9,727 bases of DNA from positions 1 to 9,727 of the forward strand of contig PWGF01000074.1 in assembly GCA_003554375.1 (NCBI GenBank), in the 5' to 3' direction. The DNA comes from Spirochaetaceae bacterium. GTDB taxonomy: Bacteria; Spirochaetota; Spirochaetia; DSM-27196; SKKC01. Of the stretch, positions 5,301-9,727 are shown one piece after another; positions within the stretch are counted from its first letter, which is position 1; each line of letters opens with the position of its first letter. The position numbers were made by a program, and so were the translations under genes. A model generated the notes under the pieces. It searched no databases and was not told the DNA's origin. It was given only the letters and a program-made list of their open reading frames with translations.

Positions 5301-6098
5301 TCAGTTGAGCCGATCGGGATTGAATCCTGGTGGGGCCCGCCCCATGTTGACCAGATGCCGGAGAATCCGCCCCAGCTCGTCGGGATCCTCGATGATGGCG
5401 ATCACCTTCATCTCTGCGCCGCACGTTGGGCACACGAGCGGATCAACCTCGTAGACCTTCGCGAGAAGCCGGGCCCAGGCTCGTTTCGGTGCGTTGATGT
5501 CGAGCTCTTCTTCGCTTTCGGACAACGGTTTGTAGCCAAGATCTTCCTCACCAGCGGGATGTTGATGAGAGGCCTTCCACCCCTGCGGTGCCCGCTCGGC
5601 AACCCACGGCATCTGTTCCCACCGGCCTTTCGTACGGGAGGCATACAACCCGTAGCGGCGAATCAGCTGCAGTCGCTTCGGCGGGATATGCTGAGTTAAC
5701 TCGGCGAGAAAGTCGAGGGCATCAAACATGTGGAGGTTCTCTTTGAAGTACTCCGAGTACGTGGTGTGAAACAGCACCCGCCCCTTGAACGGCTCATAGT
5801 GGATCTTCTTCAACGAGATCGGCGGGCGCGCGATGTACTCCGCGAGGCTCTCCCGGGAGGAGCGATCGACGATACGCACGCTATTATCGATGCTGAATCC
5901 GGAGTGTCGCCAGGAGAGAAGGTTTCGAGCAAAGTCCTCATTGAGTAGCCGGCGCTCGACCAATAGTTTGATCACCCGACGCCGAAAGAGCTCCGTCATC
6001 GACTGGAGTCCGCAGAACGGGATGGAGAAGAAGGTACCCTCCTCATCAAAGCCACCCTCCAGAACGATGGCATGGAAGTGGGGGTTCCTCCGCAACAT
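5301..6098 (-). pseudogene. IS91-family transposase, catalytic and C-terminal part
   Basis: From ATG 6098 the minus strand reads MLRRNPHFHAIVLEGGFDEE, carrying the HUH metal-binding motif (His-Phe-His) of rolling-circle transposases. It continues through NLLSWRHSGFSIDNSV and SLAEYIARPPISLKKI, which holds the probable catalytic tyrosine, then DFLAELTQHIPPKRLQLIR and YGLYASRTKGRWEQ. A C-terminal zinc-ribbon-like CPTCGAEMKVIA follows and it ends GFNPDRLN at 5301. This is the usual C-terminus of the family, 265 residues out of a normal 390-400. The frame is open much further upstream (to 6584), but that extension reads antisense to methyltransferase and zinc-domain DNA and is not homologous. The residual zinc-domain piece at 6100-6219 is in another frame, so the gene is dead. 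Confidence 0.9.
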
Positions 6099-6099
6099 G

Positions 6100-6219
6100 T
6101 CGGAAATAGTCATGGCCGCATTCAGGGTTCGTACACCGGATGCGCACCACGCCGTGGAGATAGTCGCCGCAGCGCGAAAACCGTTCGCCGACGTCCCGGA
6201 TGCGCTCGAGGCGCTGCAT
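6100..6219 (-). pseudogene. Piece of the zinc-binding domain of IS91 transposase copy 2, out of frame with its catalytic part
   Basis: Read from 6219 downward it gives MQRLERIRDVGERFSRCGDY and RCTNPECGHDYFR, matching copy 1 residue for residue apart from a few changes in the middle (LHGVVRI against LRGAAPI). It is cut at its start, where copy 1 continues with 45 or so further N-terminal residues, and after DYFR, where the DNA joins directly to the HUH segment in another frame. The 3' junction near 6099 thus removes the CPSC zinc knuckle and more than a hundred residues expected before NPHFH. Confidence 0.85.
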
Positions 6220-6346
6220 TCGCCGCCGAAACTCGCGATCCGGGGTGCTTTCCGCCCGAGTTGGTTCCCGCACCGGGTGATGGGGGTGGATGCAGACGAC
6301 GAGCTCATAGATCCCCAGGAGGTTGCCGAGCGGGGGAGCTTCGGCT

Positions 6347-6548
6347 CGCCGCAGAGTTTCGATCGGATGGTGCTCGAGAATCGGAAGCTCGCCGGTGTGC
6401 AACAGGCGCACAAGGACGACCGGATTACCTTCGAGTCGGTGACTCCGTGGCCCGGCGAGTTCATCTGCTCGGCGAAGGGCGATACTTCGAAGGCGATACG
6501 GAGAAGCGTGCCGGGATATTCATCGGTCCCGAGTTCGGCATTGCGTGA
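6347..6548 (+). pseudogene. Internal fragment of a DNA adenine methyltransferase, frameshifted
   Basis: Directly after the IS91 end the plus strand reads LENRKLAGVQQAHKDDRITF and TPWPGEFICSA in one frame. From about 6472 it continues EGRYFEGDTEKRAGIFIGPE in another, ending EFGIA with TGA at 6546-6548. Joined, these give the segment '..GVQQAHK.DRI.F.S.TPWPG....AEGRY.EGDTEKRAGIFIGPEFGT' that I know from the large Mod-like methyltransferases; one missing base within CTCGGCGAAGGG explains the shift. The final TGA is probably not the native end, since relatives continue for about 150 residues and finish with the motif seen at 2-133. The two pieces could be from one gene split by rearrangement or from two copies. 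Neither contains the catalytic motif. Confidence 0.6.
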
Positions 6549-6627
6549 CCAAAGCGCACTCGGCAAGCTTTCGATACAGCGCATCCGAGATGACGCGTGG
6601 CCGCGACTCCGGTATCTCGAGCGTCAT
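6520..6627 (-). pseudogene. N-terminal fragment of an unknown ORF
   Basis: ATG 6627 on the minus strand opens MTLEIPESRPRVISDALYRK then LAECALVTQ. This looks like genuine protein sequence with a natural start, but I do not recognise it. After about residue 29 it enters DNA antisense to the methyltransferase fragment and stops at 6520, so its body is lost. Its start codon lies inside the 20-bp palindrome at 6624-6643. No clear ribosome binding site is present, although GAGAAG in the palindrome's half could serve poorly. The call that it is coding is tentative. Confidence 0.35.
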
Positions 6628-6643
6628 CTTCTCGAGAAGATGA
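6624..6643. repeat. Perfect 20-bp palindrome overlapping a start codon
   Basis: TCATCTTCTCGAGAAGATGA reads the same on both strands with no central loop; the next bases out (G and G) do not pair. A second CTCGAG lies at 6616-6621, 15 bp from the one at the palindrome centre. The minus-strand ATG at 6627 is inside it. A perfect spacerless dyad at a translation start fits an operator for a dimeric repressor, a cruciform, or a recombination core. Confidence 0.7.
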
Positions 6644-6674
6644 GAATGCCGGCGGTGCGTGGCGAGTGTGTTTC

Positions 6675-7550
6675 ATTCGGGCGCCGGTCACCTCGCTCAG
6701 CGGCGGCGTGGGCCAGATGTCGGCCGACCTGGCGCAGAAGCTCGAGGCGGCTGGGCGCGCGACGTGATCGCCGGCGTCTGGGGCTTCATCCGCGGTACGT
6801 TTGCGGCCATTGGCGGCTTCTTCACCTCGGCGGCGGCGCGAATCGGCGAGGCGATACTCAAGCTGCCGATTATCGCCACCTTGCGGCAGCTCTTCGCCAT
6901 AGTGCGCGACTTCTTCGCAGGCGACACGACCTTCCTCGAAGCGGGCAAACGCCTGATCATGACGCTCGGCGACGGCATCCTGTCGATGGCCACGTATCCC
7001 TATCGCAAGGTGAAGGAAGTCCTTGGCAAGATCCGAAACCTGCTCCCCTTCTCCGACGCGCAGGAAGGCCCGCTGGCCACGCGACTCATCCCCAAAGCCT
7101 TGAGCGCAGTGCTTCTACTGACACCCGTACTGGCCGCGTCCGCGCCTGTGCCGCATGAGGTGTCAAGGAATGCTGGTCCACTGACGCCGAGCGAAGCCCT
7201 GCAACGGGTTCCGGCATGGACCGCGCCCCAGAAGCCGGCAGTGGCCGCGCCGGTAGAACCTTTCCATGCGGGCATCGTGCCGATGGCGCACCCTGTCCCC
7301 CCGGCGCTCACTCCGCCGGAAATTGCCGTTGGTTGGCGTCCTCTGCTGCCCGCACCACCATCTCTATCCATCCCCGGAACGATTATCGCGTCGCCGCCGA
7401 GCATCCCGAGTGTGGATATCCACAGTTCCTTGCGGGTCCCGGCCCTTCAGGACGAGGAGGCTGTTGCACCGCCGGTTCCTGTCGCCATGGTGATGCCCAG
7501 CGCGGAACGCCTTGCACGTTTCCAGCAGCCGCGCCGACCTGCCGAATCCT
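6675..7550 (+). pseudogene. Phage tail tape-measure protein, C-terminal fragment with a frameshift
   Basis: A first frame gives RAPVTSLSGGVGQMSADLAQ then KLEAA up to about 6750. The sense then continues in another frame as GWARDVIAGVWGFIRGTFAA, a hydrophobic stretch with FFTSAAARIGEAIL, then LIMTLGDGILSMATYPYRKV and IRNLLPFSDAQEGPLA. The last motif ('IR..LPfSdAkeGPL') is characteristic of the C-terminal domain of tape-measure proteins of Mu-like and related phages, which set tail length. A long proline/alanine-rich tail follows, as is common. Most of the protein (normally well over 600 residues upstream) is missing. The single-base shift near 6750 would itself break the gene. Polarity is opposite to the head-gene remnants at 3431-5220. 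Confidence 0.7.
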
Positions 7551-7552
7551 TG

Positions 7553-7715
7553 GCCGCTACCAATACATCGCCGGCGAGCCGAGGAAGATCGCCTTCAAGC
7601 TTGAGCTGTTTAGCCTGCTGCCGCAACGCGCCGAGGTCGAAATTGTGCTCGAGGAATACGTGGGGGCTTCCGTCAACCCCTCGGAGGTGCGCCAGTATAT
7701 CGAGCAACTCCGTTG
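7553..7715 (+). pseudogene. Unrecognised ORF fragment, probably phage tail-associated
   Basis: In a frame different from the tape-measure tail, the plus strand reads GRYQYIAGEPRKIAFKLELF, then PQRAEVEIVLEEYVGASVNP and SEVRQYIEQLR. Composition and strand pattern look like real protein, whereas the antisense frame does not. There is no start codon near its beginning, and after EQLR it runs into the 3' end of the ATPase gene on the other strand, so both ends are cut. Position after a tape-measure gene suggests a tail or baseplate protein, but I see no motif that proves it. It could also be a continuation of the tape-measure gene after a second frameshift near 7550. Confidence 0.35.
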
Positions 7716-7733
7716 GTCGCGTTTGGCTAGGGA

Positions 7734-8927
7734 TTACGTTTCTTCTTGCCTGGCGGAAGAGGTCAGTGCATCCCAGAGGTCTTCGACGTGAAGCGGGTTG
7801 AGCACACGGACATCTCGAACCGAAAAACGCTGCTCGCCGCCGTATAAGACGAGTCCCGGCGCTGTTCGATCGGGCTTCAAGGCCCGAAATCGCTCGACGC
7901 CTTTTATAAAGTCCGGGGAGAATGTCGCGGCGGACTTTATCTCCACCGGAGTCAGCATGCCCTTCTCGCGGATGATCAGATCGACCTCGTTACCGTGTGA
8001 ATCGCGGAAAAAGAACGCCTCGGGCCTGATTCCCCGGTTGAGCGCGCCTTTGAGGATATCCACAATCACCACGTTCTCATAAAGCCCGCCGCGCAACGGA
8101 TCCCGCGACGCCTGCTGCTCGTCGTGAATGCCCAGCAGAAACGCGGCGAGTCCGGGGTCCGTGAAGTAAATCTTTGGCGATTTGATGACCCTCTTGCCAA
8201 TGTTCTCAAAATAGGGAGGCAACTCGAAAACGACATACGACGCCGTCAGCACACTCAGCCAATGTCGAATCGTCGTGCTGGATACGCCCACGTCGTTGGA
8301 CAGCGACGCGTGATTCACGACCTGGCCCACGCGGCCGGCCACCAGCGTCAGGAACTTTTGAAACTGCGCCAAGTCGCGCAGTTGGATCATTGCACGCACG
8401 TCGCGTTCCACATAGGTCTGTACGTAACCATTGTAGAACCTGCGCGGATCGAGGCCTTCCTCATGGAGCCGCGGGAAGCAACCGCGAACCACGAGGTCGA
8501 ATGGATCCCAGTCCGTCTTGTAGTTGCGAAGCTCCTGCACCGAAAACGGCCACAGCGTCAGCATGGCCGTACGTCCGGCCAACGACTGCGTGATTGCCTC
8601 GTGTAGTTGGGGTTGATGACTGCCGGTCAGGACAAAAAGCCCCGGACGGCGCGCGGCATCTACGATTCCCTGAAGATACGAGAGCAGACCCGGAGTCCGT
8701 TGCACCTCGTCCAGAATCGCACCGTCCGGCATTTGGCTCAGGAAACCTCGCGGATCGGCCTCGGCGGCCACACGAACATCCGGGTCCTCCAACGAAAAAT
8801 AGGCCTTCGCAGGGAACGTCATTCTCGTCAGCGTGGTTTTCCCCGACTGACGTGGGCCGAGAACGGTCACCACCGGATATTCCTCAGCGGCGTGGACGAG
8901 TTCCTGGGTAATCAGGCGTGTAATCAT
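7734..8927 (-). CDS. AAA-family ATPase with DUF4143 C-terminal domain
   Basis: This intact 397-residue protein has a Walker A motif GPRQSGKTTL at 24-33, Walker B AILDEVQ at 70-76 and a sensor-like LTGSH at 100-104, followed by LAGRTAMLTLWPFS. The C-terminal DUF4143 region carries FFRDSHGNEVDLI (Asp316) and PVEIK (Glu329, Lys331), the spacing of a PD-(D/E)XK nuclease-like fold. Families with AAA_14 plus DUF4143 are common in bacteria and archaea, usually cytosolic and horizontally mobile; their function is not established, and a defence or DNA-transaction role is only suspected. ATG 8927 is chosen because the conserved ITRLITQEL starts there and a promoter lies immediately upstream. A longer in-frame start at 9035 would cover that promoter and adds nothing conserved. 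It stands alone, between phage remnants of the opposite strand. Confidence 0.94.
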   Translation of the reverse strand: MITRLITQELVHAAEEYPVVTVLGPRQSGKTTLTRMTFPAKAYFSLEDPDVRVAAEADPRGFLSQMPDGAILDEVQRTPGLLSYLQGIVDAARRPGLFVLTGSHQPQLHEAITQSLAGRTAMLTLWPFSVQELRNYKTDWDPFDLVVRGCFPRLHEEGLDPRRFYNGYVQTYVERDVRAMIQLRDLAQFQKFLTLVAGRVGQVVNHASLSNDVGVSSTTIRHWLSVLTASYVVFELPPYFENIGKRVIKSPKIYFTDPGLAAFLLGIHDEQQASRDPLRGGLYENVVIVDILKGALNRGIRPEAFFFRDSHGNEVDLIIREKGMLTPVEIKSAATFSPDFIKGVERFRALKPDRTAPGLVLYGGEQRFSVRDVRVLNPLHVEDLWDALTSSARQEET

Positions 8928-8933
8928 GCGAAC

Positions 8934-8962
8934 AGGATAGCGCGATTTTGCGCAAATAGCAA
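8934..8962 (-). promoter_or_regulatory. Promoter of the DUF4143 ATPase gene, probably leaderless
   Basis: On the minus strand TTGCTA (8957-8962) and TATCCT (8934-8939) are 17 bp apart. The ATG begins six bases after the -10 box, at the expected transcription start, with no Shine-Dalgarno sequence between. The -10 box, the spacing and flanking bases (TATCCTG, then TCG before ATG) match the mntA start. Confidence 0.6.
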
Positions 8963-9168
8963 GCCAAGCTTTCGATTTGCACAGATCGCGCCCTCGAACT
9001 GGCAACCGGTGCCGCCCTGCGCATCCCTTCAGCACGTCCAGATGCGGATTCTTCCCTGAGAGCCGACTGTTGACTTGCTCTGGAGCGGCCTGCTGGAAAA
9101 CTTGCCAGTGACAAATGGGACCCGCTAGGATCCGCCTTTAGCTCATATTCCGCATCGAGGGCACAACG
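8963..9168. other. Intergenic stretch without a recognisable gene
   Basis: Plus-strand frames are short and unrecognised. One possible weak plus-strand promoter is TTGCCA (9102-9107) and TAGGAT (9126-9131), 18 bp apart, which would drive the peptidase fragment at 9169. The missing 5' half of that peptidase gene is not here, so the rearrangement point lies close to 9165. Confidence 0.3.
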
Positions 9169-9348
9169 ATGGTTTTCCACACCGTGGCTATGGCGGCCGA
9201 TGTGCTCGTGCCGGAGGGCTGGACGGCGGACGCGCTGGCCGAGTTGGCCACGACTATCGATGTCTTCTGCACTGGCGGCATCGGCGTCTATCCGACCTGG
9301 GTGCATGTCGATGTGCGCACGACGGGCCCGGCGAGGTGGCGTCCATGA
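9169..9348 (+). pseudogene. C-terminal fragment of a phage M15-type zinc peptidase (endolysin)
   Basis: The 59 codons from ATG 9169 include FHTVAMAADVLVPEGWTADA and end with GGIGVYPTWVHVDVR and GPARW. In peptidases of the M15 (PF08291-like) family the zinc ligands are the His and Asp of 'H..G.A.D(i/v)' and the His of '(f/y)vHvD.R'. Here His4, Asp11 and His46 fit, though the conserved Gly of the first motif is Ala7. The N-terminal half with the 'R..e.N...gg....S.H' segment is absent, and the ATG is probably just an internal methionine or chance codon. Phages use such enzymes to cut the cell wall during lysis. The TGA at 9346-9348 overlaps the ATG of the next gene (ATGA), so the two were translationally coupled in the parent phage. 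Confidence 0.65.
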
Positions 9349-9551
9349 CCTGCACGAACACACGCACCGTGGTGGCGGGCGGCGATATTGGACTGCTCGG
9401 ACCTTTGCAGGTGGAGATTCTTCCCGAGGGCCGTCGCGCACGCCTGGTGCAGCCGTTTCGGGTGAACGTGGAAGGCCGCGTCATCGAAGCGCCCAAGGGG
9501 TTTGAAACCGACTTTGCGTCGGTTCCGCGCGTCTTCTGGCGGATTGTGTCT
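9345..9551 (+). pseudogene. DUF1353 phage protein, 3' truncated by an insertion-sequence end
   Basis: From ATG 9345 the protein reads through GPLQVEILPEGRRARLVQPF to IEAPKGFETDFASVPRVFW at residues 47-65. 'vPaGF.TDfASvPr.fw' is the hallmark of DUF1353 (PF07087), a small protein common in tailed-phage genomes near lysis and tail genes. After RIVS (residue 69) the expected 'P.G.y..aavvHD.LY' segment is replaced by repeat-rich DNA, and a foreign stop occurs at 9597-9599. The break sits next to TGTCTAAACG at 9547, the likely tip of an IS21-type end. An in-frame GTG at 9336 is a possible alternative start, but the ATGA overlap favours 9345. Confidence 0.75.
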
Positions 9552-9610
9552 AAACGCCGGTCGAGAAGTGTAGCGGCCATTGGGGCGGTCGAGAAGTGAA
9601 GCACCCTTGG
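9547..9610. mobile_element. Probable IS21-family end with repeated transposase-binding sites
   Basis: A 17-bp repeat with one mismatch, CGGTCGAGAAGTGTAGC (9558-9574) and CGGTCGAGAAGTGAAGC (9586-9602), has a 28-bp period. It follows TGTCTAAACG, which begins exactly where DUF1353 similarity ends. Multiple direct repeats of this kind near a TG...CA tip, with GTGNAGC and 'ACCC' sequence, are typical of IS21-family ends. No istA or istB sequence is present; the element is cut at about 9610-9647. Confidence 0.5.
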
Positions 9611-9647
9611 TAGACTCTCTGGCATCCGAGGCATGGGCCTTGGGCAG

Positions 9648-9727
9648 TCGTCGGGATCCTCGACGGTGGCGATCACCTTCATCTCTGCGCCGCACGTTGG
9701 GCACACGAGCGGATCAACCTCGTAGAC
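9648..9727 (-). mobile_element. IS91-family element, copy 3 (C-terminal part of the transposase, runs off the window)
   Basis: These 80 bases match 5377-5456 of copy 2 with two mismatches and encode, on the minus strand, VYEVDPLVCPTCGAEMKVIA and then EDPDD. Copy 2 continues past this point toward its stop codon, whereas here the match ends at 9648, so this copy has lost its last 25 or so codons and its 3' end. Whether the remainder beyond the window is complete cannot be seen. Confidence 0.85.

Larger units (their letters stand above)
5301..6346 (-). mobile_element. IS91-family element remnant, copy 2, with two internal deletions
   Basis: This contains, in minus-strand order, the element's right end (6221-6346), a short piece of the zinc domain (6099-6219), and the catalytic part of the transposase (5301-6098). 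Compared with copy 1, about 180 bp is missing at 6219/6221 (copy 1 positions 1318-1500, which hold the start of the gene). A larger piece is missing at 6098/6099 (the rest of the zinc domain and the region before the HUH motif). Past the transposase stop lies a dyad, ACACC (5267-5271) with GGTGT (5282-5286), possibly part of the 3' replication-origin end of the element; the precise left end is not visible but lies near 5200-5260. The element cannot make a whole transposase. Confidence 0.8.

Noticed and set aside
6099..6584. N-terminal extension of the IS91 transposase frame to 6584
   Set aside because: These codons are antisense to methyltransferase and element-end DNA and share nothing with transposase N-termini, which are found in another frame at 6100-6219.
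5833..7158. A 441-codon plus-strand ORF through IS91 copy 2 and the tape-measure region
   Set aside because: It joins antisense transposase, part of the methyltransferase remnant and an out-of-frame tape-measure stretch; only the segment around 6347-6472 is meaningful.
8124..9059. Several plus-strand ORFs of 100-160 codons opposite the ATPase gene
   Set aside because: They mirror an intact gene with clear Walker motifs on the minus strand and have no family-like sequence.
9558..9602. CRISPR-like repeat pair
   Set aside because: Only two 17-bp units with an 11-bp gap, next to an IS-like tip; far too short and few for an array, and no cas genes are present.

Overview
The window is moderately GC-rich bacterial DNA. 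I read it as a chromosomal gene graveyard: a few intact or nearly intact small defence-type genes set among broken insertion sequences and scraps of at least one tailed-phage genome. No single feature fixes the host. The IS91-type transposase, the PAS-domain remnant and the phage proteins look to me like those of Spirochaetota, but this is a low-confidence impression without a search.

Layout. 1-510: the 3' end of a DNA adenine methyltransferase gene, then a fragment of a zinc-type sorbitol/L-idonate dehydrogenase. 575-1070: an MntA nucleotidyltransferase antitoxin with a HepT (HEPN) toxin that has lost its middle. 1126-1626: the 5' end of an IS91-family element (copy 1). 1627-2590: three joined gene pieces, namely the C-terminus of a small phage-type protein, a frameshifted PAS domain on the minus strand, and the C-terminal part of a protein I cannot name. 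2605-3316: a complete VapBC toxin-antitoxin operon with promoter and candidate operators (minus strand). 3431-5220: a decayed phage head module on the minus strand (head-morphogenesis C-terminus, small protein, protease/scaffold remnant fused to a capsid-like C-terminus). 5301-6346: IS91 copy 2 with two internal deletions. 6347-6627: a frameshifted methyltransferase fragment meeting the start of an unknown minus-strand ORF. 6675-7715: the C-terminus of a phage tape-measure protein plus an unrecognised ORF fragment. 7734-8927: an intact AAA ATPase/DUF4143 gene (minus strand). 9169-9551: phage M15 peptidase and DUF1353 fragments. 9547-9727: an IS21-like end and the edge of a third IS91 copy.

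How it fits together. The genes that look functional are mntA, vapB, vapC, the DUF4143 ATPase and perhaps the 79-residue phage-type protein; nearly everything else lacks one end or carries a frameshift. mntA and the ATPase gene share the same start architecture: a TATCCT -10 box six bases before ATG and no Shine-Dalgarno sequence, which suggests leaderless transcripts. The two methyltransferase fragments about 6 kb apart, the repeated small phage protein and the three IS91 copies suggest that duplication and IS-driven deletion shaped the region. I found no convincing new multi-gene system. The most unusual items are the deleted HepT beside an intact MntA, the 20-bp perfect palindrome at a start codon, the hairpin-rich non-coding block at 4440-4530, and the shared leaderless starts.
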